Assembly (NCBI GenBank): GCA_016839555.1
Contig: JAEOUA010000005.1
Span: forward strand, 1 to 64,000
From: Promethearchaeota archaeon
GTDB taxonomy: Archaea > Asgardarchaeota > Lokiarchaeia > Sigyniarchaeales > SOKP01
DNA: 64,000 nucleotides
Direction: 5' to 3'
Part shown: in pieces, positions 17,189-25,407 of the stretch
Position numbering within the stretch: the stretch's first letter is position 1
Layout: each line of letters starts with the position of its first letter
The notes under the pieces: model-generated
Databases searched by the model: none
Told to the model about the DNA's origin: nothing
What the model saw: only the letters and a program-made list of their open reading frames with translations
Made by a program: the position numbers and the translations under genes

Positions 17189-17809
17189 ATGTATTGTCCC
17201 TTTTGTGGAGCAAAAATTGATAAAACTCAAAAATTTTGCCCTAATTGTGGAATTAGAATTAAAAAACCTTCCAAAGCAACTCAACCAATATCAACAATTA
17301 ATAATGTAGAATCTATTGTTTCTTCACCCAGCACACCATATACTAAGCTAGAATCGAAAAACCCAGTGGTAATGGGGGCGCTTTCCTGTGCCTTGGCTGT
17401 GGCAGGAGTTCTTCTCACCTTTTTTGTAGTATATGCCAACACTGATGTATTTCAAGATATTTTTCCCGATATGTATGCAGATCTCATCTCAAATATTTAT
17501 CGTAATGATTTTAAGGAGCTCGGTATCGTGTATAAACCCAACATCATTCACTTAATTTTACCCCTCATATGTTTTATATTAGGTCTGGTGCTGGGAATTT
17601 TTGGAGTAATCTCCGCAAAAAAAACTAAGGTGTGGGGAATCATTGGAATTATCCTTAACTCTATTATTTTGCTCTTATATAGTATTGATGCCTATTTGCG
17701 GTTTTATGTGGGAAAAACGTTAGGAGATTATATTTTTGGGAGCTCCATCTTTATTTTATTCCTCATCATTGGATTAATTTGCCTGAGAGGGAGAAGACGG
17801 CGATATTAA
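17189..17809 (+). CDS. Zinc-ribbon membrane protein
   Basis: The N-terminus is a treble-clef/zinc-ribbon with C3, C6, C17 and C20 (YCPFCGAKI...FCPNCGIRI), then a Ser/Thr/Pro-rich linker to about residue 52 and four hydrophobic segments (about 55-80, 115-140, 145-167, 180-198). The architecture is common in archaea and bacteria for small membrane proteins with a cytosolic zinc ribbon; no enzymatic motif is seen. The C-terminus ends RGRRRRY. The 84-aa gene follows 36 bp later and may be co-transcribed. Confidence 0.7.
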   Translation: MYCPFCGAKIDKTQKFCPNCGIRIKKPSKATQPISTINNVESIVSSPSTPYTKLESKNPVVMGALSCALAVAGVLLTFFVVYANTDVFQDIFPDMYADLISNIYRNDFKELGIVYKPNIIHLILPLICFILGLVLGIFGVISAKKTKVWGIIGIILNSIILLLYSIDAYLRFYVGKTLGDYIFGSSIFILFLIIGLICLRGRRRRY

Positions 17810-17845
17810 GAAAAAGGATCCCCAAGAAATTCGGGATCGTGGGAA

Positions 17846-18100
17846 ATGAGAATGTTTCCTTACTCAAATATGAGATTACATTATTTAAGTGCTTTTATTG
17901 AACAAGAACTTATACAACAATTATTAGAAGAAAAGATAAAAATACGCATCACCAAAGATTTTTGTAGAGATCAAGAAAAAATAAGAATAACCCTCACTAG
18001 AAAGGAAATAGAATTATTAATTAAGGAATACTCGGATTTAAAGAGAAAATGCAACCTTTTTCAACCTCGTATTGATATCTTGACTAAAATAATCAACTAA
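17846..18100 (+). CDS. Hypothetical protein, 84 aa
   Basis: This is a small charged helical protein without recognised family. It starts at ATG 17846 (a second ATG follows two codons later) and lies 36 bp after the zinc-ribbon membrane protein gene on the same strand. Two helices, about residues 14-30 and 50-66, are separated by a strand-rich KIRITKDF...KIRITL segment, which could be a beta hairpin; this helix-strand-strand-helix order may indicate a DNA-binding or dimerisation unit. Confidence 0.5.
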   Translation: MRMFPYSNMRLHYLSAFIEQELIQQLLEEKIKIRITKDFCRDQEKIRITLTRKEIELLIKEYSDLKRKCNLFQPRIDILTKIIN

Positions 18101-18134
18101 TTAAATTTTAAATTTTTTTTCTATTTTTTACTGA

Positions 18135-18190
18135 TTTGAGAATATATAAGAACATATCTTAATTTTACTCAGTTATTATAAATATCCTCA
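18135..18190. repeat. 56-bp repeat, copy 1, upstream of the Orc1-like gene
   Basis: Starting TTTGAGAATATATAAGAA and ending near ATCCTCA, this element matches copy 2 at 19757-19812 in 49 of 56 positions without gaps. It contains AAGA-N5-TCTT and a TATA-like ATTATTATAA. It lies about 360 bp before the Orc1/Cdc6-like gene. Initiator-binding site, shared promoter or duplication scar are all possible. Confidence 0.6.
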
Positions 18191-18548
18191 TTATAACTTT
18201 TCCCTTATTTTATCGATGAATATTCCCCAGAGTAAAACTTATTGATCGATTGAAGATCGGAATTTTTAAAATTTTACCTGATTTATTTTTTCTTTTTCCT
18301 TATATGTTCTTTTATTTTCATTTTAGAATAATGAATAACAAAAAAAGGATATAGCAGGATGAATTTTATTCAAAATAATTTTTATTCTAATCTATAAGTA
18401 GATAGCTTCCCTTTCCCTTAGAAGAGTCTTTAAAAACCTTAAAAAACCATAAAGGAAGCAAGTATTATTAAGATTCATTACTCTATATTGATTTAAAAGG
18501 GAGAATTGTTTTTAGAATCATAACACAATAAAAATAATGTGAATAAAA

Positions 18549-19730
18549 ATGGAAAAAACAAAAGTCTATCAAAACTATAAGATGAATGAAATGGTTAAGA
18601 AAGAAGAAAGCTCGGAGTCATTTTTTAAATTAAAGGATTTAGTCTTAGATACCATTAACAAAGTGAAATCAAGCGAAATTGAAAGGGAAGACTTATCAAA
18701 TAACTGGGTTTCCTACTTTAGATACTCCGAAAATCCTTTAAAATTGCTTGATCCCAAGCAAAAGCTTAACGAAAATAAGTTAAATTTATTTGTAAATCGA
18801 GAGAGGGAGATTGAACTACTCTCTAAATATATTGGAATGGCAAAAGAACTTAAAAACCCCCTACATTTAGCGATCATAGGATCTAAAGGGATTGGAAAGC
18901 ATACCACCTTAAAAGTAATCTCAGAAATCATACAAAATTCATTACCAGAAATTACTTTTGAGTTTTACGATCAATTAGGATTGTATAATTATAAAAAGAG
19001 TAAATCATTGACTTCAAGAGAAATTACAGAACTGAATGAGAAAGAATTGGATATGAGAATTTATTGTTATGCTGGAAAAAATAAGGGCTTATTACTTGAA
19101 AGGATTTACAATTTTAAGCAAAATACGAAGCTCACAACTTCAGCTTGGAACGCTTCGGAGTATTCCACCGATGATGATCTATTAATAGATAAGAAAATGT
19201 TCTTTGAAAGTTTTAGTAATGGGCAAATTGAAGAGATCTTAATGAAACGCATTGAGAACACTCTTCATATTTCCAACCATAATAGAGAATATTTTAACAC
19301 CCTTAAGGAAGCAACCATTCCAGAGATAATTAAGAATTATAAAGGTAATTTAAGGTTAGCCTTTAAAATGGTTGAAATCCTTCATCAGCAAGCCACCAAT
19401 AAAAGAGTAAAAACCATCAATAAAACTCTCACTAAGGAAGTAGTATACAAAATAAATATCATCAGGGAAATTAAGCTTACCAACAAAGAAAAGGAAATTT
19501 TAAATTATTATCTTCAAAATCCTAAGTTAAAATTCATTACCACCACGCATTTAGTCGAAGAGTTAGATTATAACCGCACTTTAGCGTGGAACTATTTAGA
19601 ACGACTTGTGCAAAAAGGGGTTTTACGAAATATCCAATATGGAAAGCCTTCAAAATACCAATTAAGTGAACTTTTTACCATTATTTATGAAGAACGACTA
19701 ATGAAAGAAATGGTAAAGACTTTTGTTTAA
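18549..19730 (+). CDS. Orc1/Cdc6-like AAA ATPase with C-terminal winged helix
   Basis: FVNREREIELL (residues 81-91) followed by LAIIGSKGIGKHTTLK (107-122, Walker A Lys117) is the normal start of an archaeal Orc1/Cdc6 AAA module. A lid follows with QIEEILMKRIENTL and GNLRLAFKMVEIL, the sensor-2 region, and a winged helix at about 315-380 (TTTHLVEELDYNRTLAW...GVLRNIQYGKPSKYQL). No clear Walker B DE pair is visible between them, and the AAA core seems shortened, so it may be an inactive or element-specific initiator-like protein. It is bracketed by 56-bp repeats that could be its binding sites. At 393 aa it is close to Orc1/Cdc6 length. Confidence 0.65.
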   Translation: MEKTKVYQNYKMNEMVKKEESSESFFKLKDLVLDTINKVKSSEIEREDLSNNWVSYFRYSENPLKLLDPKQKLNENKLNLFVNREREIELLSKYIGMAKELKNPLHLAIIGSKGIGKHTTLKVISEIIQNSLPEITFEFYDQLGLYNYKKSKSLTSREITELNEKELDMRIYCYAGKNKGLLLERIYNFKQNTKLTTSAWNASEYSTDDDLLIDKKMFFESFSNGQIEEILMKRIENTLHISNHNREYFNTLKEATIPEIIKNYKGNLRLAFKMVEILHQQATNKRVKTINKTLTKEVVYKINIIREIKLTNKEKEILNYYLQNPKLKFITTTHLVEELDYNRTLAWNYLERLVQKGVLRNIQYGKPSKYQLSELFTIIYEERLMKEMVKTFV

Positions 19731-19756
19731 TATTTTTTTATTTATTTTCTTTGTTG

Positions 19757-19812
19757 TTTGAGAATACATAAGAGCATATCTTAACCTTACTCAATTATTA
19801 TAAGTATGCTCA
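19757..19812. repeat. 56-bp repeat, copy 2, downstream of the Orc1-like gene
   Basis: It begins TTTGAGAATACATAAGAG 27 bp after the Orc1-like stop codon and matches copy 1 (18135-18190) with seven substitutions, mostly transitions. AAGA-N5-TCTT is conserved. It is in the same orientation as copy 1, 1.6 kb away, and about 70 bp before the small zinc-knuckle ORF. Confidence 0.6.
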
Positions 19813-19882
19813 ATTTATCCTTTTTCCTTTAATATTAGCATTATATCACTAAATCTAATTACAAAAAAAGAGTAAAGAAAAA

Positions 19883-19993
19883 ATGCTAAAATCCAAAAAA
19901 GAAGTTGTGAAATGTGCAAGGTGTGGATTTGAGGGATTAAAAGACATTGAATTATTAAAATGTGAAACCCTTTCTAAATGGGATGAATATTAA
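19883..19993 (+). CDS. Tiny zinc-knuckle protein or fragment, 36 aa
   Basis: The frame begins MLKSKKEVVKCARCGFEG and includes CxxC plus a later Cys (C11, C14, C27), then stops after SKWDEY. A complete zinc finger would need a fourth ligand, which is missing, so this is probably a truncated gene. It lies just downstream of repeat copy 2. Confidence 0.3.
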   Translation: MLKSKKEVVKCARCGFEGLKDIELLKCETLSKWDEY

Positions 19994-20065
19994 CTGACGA
20001 ATAGAATCAATTTTAAAAATTTATTTAAAACCACGAAATGAAAAAAAAAACAAAAAAATTTCCTA

Positions 20066-20096
20066 TTTGAGAATTATTAAGAATACGTCTTAACTT
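20066..20096. repeat. Partial third copy of the Orc1-flanking repeat
   Basis: TTTGAGAATTATTAAGAA followed by TACGTCTTAACTT reproduces the first 30 bp of the 56-bp element. The core TTAAGA-N5-TCTTAA is a longer perfect inverted repeat here than in copies 1 and 2. The second half of the element is not conserved. Confidence 0.5.
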
Positions 20097-20334
20097 ATTT
20101 CCATCTTGGAAAATGATTTGGCACCAATTATTACTAAGACAATTCCAAAATGTATATTCTTCCCTAGTTCATTAAATTCTATGTTATATTTGTCAATAAT
20201 CGACATTATAATAAAAATGTTTAAAATTCTTTTATTTAAAATTTAATAGAATAGTAATTTTAAGTAAAAAAATTTAATAGAATTAGATATTTACGAATAA
20301 ATTATAAAAAAACATAAGTAAAAATAAAGGGACT

Positions 20335-21603
20335 ATGAGTCAGAAACCAAATAAAAAAATAACAAGGAGCATTATTTTTATTGCTTTAGCAGGACAAATT
20401 GCTTGGGCAGTAGAAAACCAATATTTTAATGTCTTTATGTATAACGAGATAGCGCCAATTCCTATTTTTATTTCGATTATGGTCGCCGCGAGCGCTATTG
20501 TAGCCACTGTTACTAGTATATTAATGGGATCCTATAGTGATGTTAAAGGGAAAAGAAGATCTTTAATGTTAATTGGGTTTATTTTTTGGACTATTACTAC
20601 TTCAATTTATCCTTTTTCAGCACTTTTTCCTAAAATTGAATTTGCTATAGCGATTGCTATTATTTTTGATTGTTTAATGACTTTTTTTGGCTCAACCGCG
20701 TATGACGCTAGTTTTAATGCATATATTACTGATGTAACAACTTTAGAAAATAGAGGAAAAGTTCTAAGTTTAGTTGAAATCATGACTATAATATCTATTT
20801 TAATCACTTATGGTTTTTCTGGATTTATTATAGCAGCTTGGGGTTATTTTATCTTATTTTTCATCGTTGGAACCCTTGTAGGAATCTTTGGAATCACAGG
20901 AGCTTACTTAGCAGAGGAACCAAAAAATTTAGAGCTTTTACAAATAAATATTTTAGATCATCTGAAAAGTACCTTCAAGAAAGAAAATCTCAGTAAAAAT
21001 AAAGATATATTTCTTGTTTTAACTGGAGCTACAATGTGGGGCATTGGTTTTAATGTATTCTTTCCATACGTATTAATATACTTACAAAATTATCCTTTGG
21101 TTTCTCTCGATGTGCTTGCTGCTTCACTTATAGTATTTATAGCATTTCTTGTAGCAATGATAGCCGCTTATCCTATAGGGATCATAATTGATAAAATCGG
21201 TAGGAAAAAAATTTCACTAATATCGATTGTTTTTGAGGCAGTAAGTCTCTTTATATTCGCTTTCATGGTTAATATAGTTCTATTATTTATTATGGGGACT
21301 ATATGGGTATTTTTCATGACAATTTGGACGATATCAACTAATACTTGGATTAAAGACCTATATCCTGAAAAAAAATACGGTCAATTTAGTGGTTATTTTA
21401 TACTTTTTACGGTTTTATTCACAATGGTTCCCGGTCCTCTTATTGGAGGATGGCTCTCTCAAGAGTTTGGAATTCCCTTTGTTGATGAAAATGGGATCCC
21501 TGGTTATATTCCTACACCTATAATATTTGTAGCTGCCGCCATAATTATTTTAATCTCCATGTTACCGATAATTTTTGCCAAAGAACATTCATTTAATTCT
21601 TAA
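20335..21603 (+). CDS. Major facilitator superfamily transporter
   Basis: The 422-aa protein has about 12 hydrophobic segments and the MFS loop motif after helix 2 (GSYSDVKGKRRSL, about residues 66-78), repeated in the second half as GIIIDKIGRKKISL. Helix 1 begins near residue 12. The substrate cannot be read. It starts with ATG at 20335 and marks the transition from the accessory island to recognisable metabolic genes; it converges with the glmM-type operon, so it is a separate unit. It belongs to a different MFS branch from the two GPH-type carriers later in the window. Confidence 0.85.
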   Translation: MSQKPNKKITRSIIFIALAGQIAWAVENQYFNVFMYNEIAPIPIFISIMVAASAIVATVTSILMGSYSDVKGKRRSLMLIGFIFWTITTSIYPFSALFPKIEFAIAIAIIFDCLMTFFGSTAYDASFNAYITDVTTLENRGKVLSLVEIMTIISILITYGFSGFIIAAWGYFILFFIVGTLVGIFGITGAYLAEEPKNLELLQINILDHLKSTFKKENLSKNKDIFLVLTGATMWGIGFNVFFPYVLIYLQNYPLVSLDVLAASLIVFIAFLVAMIAAYPIGIIIDKIGRKKISLISIVFEAVSLFIFAFMVNIVLLFIMGTIWVFFMTIWTISTNTWIKDLYPEKKYGQFSGYFILFTVLFTMVPGPLIGGWLSQEFGIPFVDENGIPGYIPTPIIFVAAAIIILISMLPIIFAKEHSFNS

Positions 21604-21715
21604 TGATTTTATTCTTTGTTAAAATTTTAGCAATTTTTTCAAATAAGAATATAAAATAAATTAGGAGAAAAAAGAAATAATTCAATAAGAAAAACAGACT
21701 AGGTAAAAAAAATAA

Positions 21716-23074
21716 CTATTTACCTATTTTTTCTTCAATAACATCAGCTATATGTTTACAATATTTTTCTGTTTCATTTTCACTGGATGCTTCTACCATT
21801 ACCCTACATAAAGGTTGAGTCCCTGAATAGCGTACTAATACTCTTCCTCTGTCAGAAAGTTCATTTTCTACATCTTCTATTATTTCTTTTATTTCTGGTA
21901 TTGAATCCAGATCGGGTTTATCTGTTACGGTGACATTTACAAGTTTCTGTGGATAGACTTTCATGATTTTTGCTAGCTCAGATAAGGGTTTACCTGTTTC
22001 TTTCATAACTTTTAAGACTTGTAATGCTGTTAAAATACCATCTCCGGTCGTATGATAATCTAGAAAGATAATATGACCTGATTCTTCACCTCCAATAACC
22101 GAACCTGATTTGATCATTTCTTCTAACACATATCTATCTCCTACCCTTGTTATGATATTGTTGATACCTAATTCTTTCATTGCAATTCTAAATCCATAAT
22201 TAGACATTTGAGTTGTAACTACTGTGTTATTTGTAAGCTTACCTTTTTCTTTAAGATAATTCGCGCATATAGCAATGACTTGATCTCCTGTTATGATATT
22301 TCCTTTTTCATCAATTGAGATTAATCGATCAGCATCTCCATCAAATGCTAATCCAATATCAAAACTCCCATTTACAACAGTGTCCCTTAGAGTCTCCACA
22401 TGTTGAGATCCACATTCTTTATTGATATTTATTCCATCAGGATTCGCATATAATGGTTTTACCATAGCCTCTAATTCATAAAATAATTGAGGTGCGATTC
22501 TAAACGCAGCTCCATTGGCACAATCGAGTGCGATTTTCATCCCCTCCAAAGTAATTTGTTTTGGAAAGTTGCTTTTTAAAAACCCAATGTAAAGACCTTT
22601 TGCGTCATCTAAAACAGAAGCTTTTCCTAAATCTTGAGGTTCTGGATAAAAATCATTTAATTTTTCTGGTTCTAAAATGAATTTTTCAATTTGTTCTTCT
22701 TTTTCATCTGATAATTTATATCCATCACCACCAATTATTTTAATTCCATTGTCCTCAAATGGATTATGAGACGCAGAAATAACAATTCCCGCATCAGCTC
22801 TTACACTCCATGATAAATATGCAATGCCAGGTGTTGTCATTACTCCAACCATTATCGCATCAACACCCATGCTACAAATGCCCGAAATAATAGCATGTTC
22901 CAGCAGATGACCCGAAATGCGAGTATCTCTACCCACAATAATTCGAGTATATGGTGATTCCCTTTTGAAGATATAGGCGACTGCCTTCCCTAAATTTAAT
23001 GCCATATCTGCAGTTATAGGATATTTGTTAGCCACTCCACGAATTCCATCCGTACCAAACAATTCTCGTCCCAA
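21716..23074 (-). CDS. glmM: Phosphoglucosamine mutase
   Basis: It converts glucosamine-6-phosphate to glucosamine-1-phosphate for UDP-GlcNAc synthesis. The start GRELFGTDGIRG, the phosphoserine loop VISASHNPFEDNG (Ser102), the metal loop AFDGDADRLISID, the sugar loop GGEESGHIIF and the phosphate-binding RYSGTQPLCRVMVE (usual Pro changed to Tyr) cover all four alpha-D-phosphohexomutase domains. Length 452 aa is normal. The SASHNP context and the neighbouring glmS/nagB genes favour GlmM over phosphomannomutase. Last gene of a minus-strand operon with the beta-helix protein and NagB. Confidence 0.88.
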   Translation of the reverse strand: MGRELFGTDGIRGVANKYPITADMALNLGKAVAYIFKRESPYTRIIVGRDTRISGHLLEHAIISGICSMGVDAIMVGVMTTPGIAYLSWSVRADAGIVISASHNPFEDNGIKIIGGDGYKLSDEKEEQIEKFILEPEKLNDFYPEPQDLGKASVLDDAKGLYIGFLKSNFPKQITLEGMKIALDCANGAAFRIAPQLFYELEAMVKPLYANPDGININKECGSQHVETLRDTVVNGSFDIGLAFDGDADRLISIDEKGNIITGDQVIAICANYLKEKGKLTNNTVVTTQMSNYGFRIAMKELGINNIITRVGDRYVLEEMIKSGSVIGGEESGHIIFLDYHTTGDGILTALQVLKVMKETGKPLSELAKIMKVYPQKLVNVTVTDKPDLDSIPEIKEIIEDVENELSDRGRVLVRYSGTQPLCRVMVEASSENETEKYCKHIADVIEEKIGK

Positions 23075-23105
23075 AATATCACCTTTTTTATTATTTTTTT
23101 ATTTA

Positions 23106-24359
23106 TTAAGTAAATGATGAAAGATATTTCAATGCACTATCCCTAATTTTCTTAATTATAGAAGATAGCCAATTAATTCCAACGTTTTTAGTACTTTCAT
23201 CTAAATTTTTTATAATTTTTATATAATTATTATTTTCTTTTTTAATATTATTGTCTATTTTTATTAGGAACTCTTTTTTCTTATCCTCATTACCCAGATA
23301 TGAAAGATGGGCTCTAAAAATATTTTCTATCTTTTGATAATTCTCAATAAGTTCATTTTTTTGCTTAATGAGTATTTCTGACGCTTCATTCCCCATGATT
23401 GATTTATATTGTTTTAACGATTGTTTCATTTTAGTCGCTAATTGGTTAAACCTATTAATTCTTTCATTTAAAACAAGATCAAGTTTTGCGAGTGCTCCTT
23501 CATAAAGTATGTGTTCCATATTACTTCTTTGAAAAAATTTCGAGCGTACAGTTATATACCATTGTCTAAGAGCAATAAGATTTGCAATATATTCAATAGA
23601 ATTTACAACTCTCCTTTTAACACTCCAATATACTCCGGGGTGAAAATCCATATCCTTTTTTTTAGAGTTATTACCAAATAAAAGTTTATTACCTTCCGGA
23701 CAATCCCCCCGATAAATAACACCCGCGGCAATCACAGTATTATAACCAATATTACTTGGACCTACTAAGCCTCCTTGACCGCCTAAAAAGATAGGTGGTT
23801 GATTAAGCATTACTCCATGAGCGACATCACCAATTAAAGATGCTGTTGCTTTATCTTGATTTGGGGTATAATTAAAATGGATATATGAACTGCCCACTTC
23901 ACTATGATCTTTTCTGCTTGTACCACCCGCCATCAATATATCACAAAAATTAATTAAACTTCCTAAGGTAACAAAAGGAAACAAGATTGTCTGTTTGAGT
24001 CCCACAGTATGTGCGCCATTTGCTTTTTCCTCTAATAGACATCCTTCCCGGACTTCAGCGCCATCCCCCATATTAGCAGAATCCAAAAAGGTGGAATTTT
24101 CAAAATAACCTCCTTTTAATTCAACATTCCTTCCTAATTGACAATTTTTTATCGTTACTGGAGATCTTGCGCCTAATTTAACTCCTGACATAATTAAAGT
24201 GTCTTTTCCGAAAATTTTACACCCAGAATGGATTACAACATCCTCAGCTGATATAAAGTCTAAATTGATTTCCTTCCCTATTTCCACCGAGCTGGGATTC
24301 GGTATTCTTACACCTTTTTCAATTAAAGCATATATTAATGAATTTTTTTTCTCATCCAT
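23106..24359 (-). CDS. Left-handed beta-helix protein, candidate glucosamine-1-phosphate N-acetyltransferase
   Basis: Residues about 18-215 are hexapeptide-like repeats (e.g. AEDVVIHSGCKIFGKDTLIMSG) with GlmU-like loops such as NFCDILMAGGTSRKDHSEVGSS and FGNNSKKKDMDFHPG. A helical C-terminal region of about 170 residues follows. No nucleotidyltransferase domain is present. Standing between NagB (4 bp) and GlmM (31 bp), it likely acetylates GlcN-1-P or handles a related amino-sugar intermediate; this is a context inference. I prefer the ATG at 24359 (MDEKKNSL); a TTG at 24392 would add 11 residues. The long C-terminal helices are unusual for GlmU relatives. Confidence 0.7.
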   Translation of the reverse strand: MDEKKNSLIYALIEKGVRIPNPSSVEIGKEINLDFISAEDVVIHSGCKIFGKDTLIMSGVKLGARSPVTIKNCQLGRNVELKGGYFENSTFLDSANMGDGAEVREGCLLEEKANGAHTVGLKQTILFPFVTLGSLINFCDILMAGGTSRKDHSEVGSSYIHFNYTPNQDKATASLIGDVAHGVMLNQPPIFLGGQGGLVGPSNIGYNTVIAAGVIYRGDCPEGNKLLFGNNSKKKDMDFHPGVYWSVKRRVVNSIEYIANLIALRQWYITVRSKFFQRSNMEHILYEGALAKLDLVLNERINRFNQLATKMKQSLKQYKSIMGNEASEILIKQKNELIENYQKIENIFRAHLSYLGNEDKKKEFLIKIDNNIKKENNNYIKIIKNLDESTKNVGINWLSSIIKKIRDSALKYLSSFT

Positions 24360-24395
24360 CCTAAAAATTGTAATAGTTAGATATTTTTTCAATAA

Positions 24396-25208
24396 TTACA
24401 AGGAGAATTTTTTCTTTAAATTTTCAACATGTTTGTAATGTTTAATTCTTTTTAAAGATGATGCAGCATCTTCATCAAGTACGATGGTAACTTTTGGATG
24501 CAACTGCAATGAAGTGGAAGTAATTTGGGAAGTTAATGGGCCTTCAATTGCTTCAGCTACTATATCTGCTTTTCTCTTCCCGCTTGCAATTAATAAAGCA
24601 TGTCGAGAATCAAGTATGGTACCTATACCTATAGTAATAGCAAAATGAGGCATCTTTTCTCGAGGGATCCCACTCTTTTTATAAAAAAGTTCATAGTTAT
24701 CATCTAATGTTTGTTTAGTTAGCGCTGTGATATGTGTTTTAGAATTGAAAGAAGTTCCAGGTTCATTAAAACCCACATGACCATCGCCGCCAATTCCTAA
24801 TAATTGTATATCAATACCTCCCGCTTTTTTAATTTGCGCTTCATACCATTCACAATGTTTAAGTGGATCTTCTGTGAGTCCATCGGGAACGTAATAATTT
24901 CCTTTCTTAATATTTATATGTTTAAATAATTCCTCCCACATATAACGAGCATAACTCTGATCCTCATTATAAGGTTTATCAAGGTCAATACTTATCCCTA
25001 AATATTCATCAAGATTGAAGGATGTGACTTTTGAAAAATCTAAATTCTCTTCTTTATGTTGTCGTATAAGCTCTTTATATGTACCTATAGGAGTGCTACC
25101 CGTGGCCAATCCTAATATGCATTTTGAATTCATGCTGATTTGCTCAGCAATAATGTTCGCTGCAGTTCTACTAATTTCATCATAATTTTTTCGAATTAAA
25201 ACGTCCAT
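24396..25208 (-). CDS. nagB: Glucosamine-6-phosphate deaminase/isomerase
   Basis: It interconverts glucosamine-6-phosphate and fructose-6-phosphate plus ammonia. Diagnostic blocks are LGLATGSTPIGTY (phosphate binding, about 33-44), FNLDEYLG (Asp67, general base) and LGIGGDGHVGFNEPGTSF with His144 and Glu149. The 270-aa length matches bacterial NagB. First gene of the operon with the beta-helix protein and GlmM, divergent from glmS across a 200-bp gap. In this setting it may drain or feed the amino-sugar pool; as part of an anabolic cluster the reverse, synthetic direction (as proposed for some archaea) is possible. Confidence 0.9.
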   Translation of the reverse strand: MDVLIRKNYDEISRTAANIIAEQISMNSKCILGLATGSTPIGTYKELIRQHKEENLDFSKVTSFNLDEYLGISIDLDKPYNEDQSYARYMWEELFKHINIKKGNYYVPDGLTEDPLKHCEWYEAQIKKAGGIDIQLLGIGGDGHVGFNEPGTSFNSKTHITALTKQTLDDNYELFYKKSGIPREKMPHFAITIGIGTILDSRHALLIASGKRKADIVAEAIEGPLTSQITSTSLQLHPKVTIVLDEDAASSLKRIKHYKHVENLKKKFSL

Positions 25209-25289
25209 GATATATCTATTTATGAAAACTTCTATTTTAACTTTTTATAATCAAAAATCCTTAATAAAAAAATGGGAATTAAATTAGTT

Positions 25290-25315
25290 AAACTGATTAA
25301 ACTAATAAAACTGAT
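25290..25315. promoter_or_regulatory. Triple 9-bp direct repeat in the nagB-glmS divergent gap
   Basis: AAACTGAT (25290-25297), AAACTAAT (25299-25306) and AAACTGAT (25308-25315) recur with a strict 9-bp period. The array is centred between the divergent nagB and glmS starts, about 80 bp from the former and 95 bp from the latter. A shared regulator site for the amino-sugar genes is plausible. Confidence 0.45.
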
Positions 25316-25407
25316 ACAGCTTGTTTAACAAATCACTTATAAATTTAATTTCTATTAATAATTTAATAAATATTTGAATAAAAAAATAAACGTCTAGGTA
25401 ATACATA

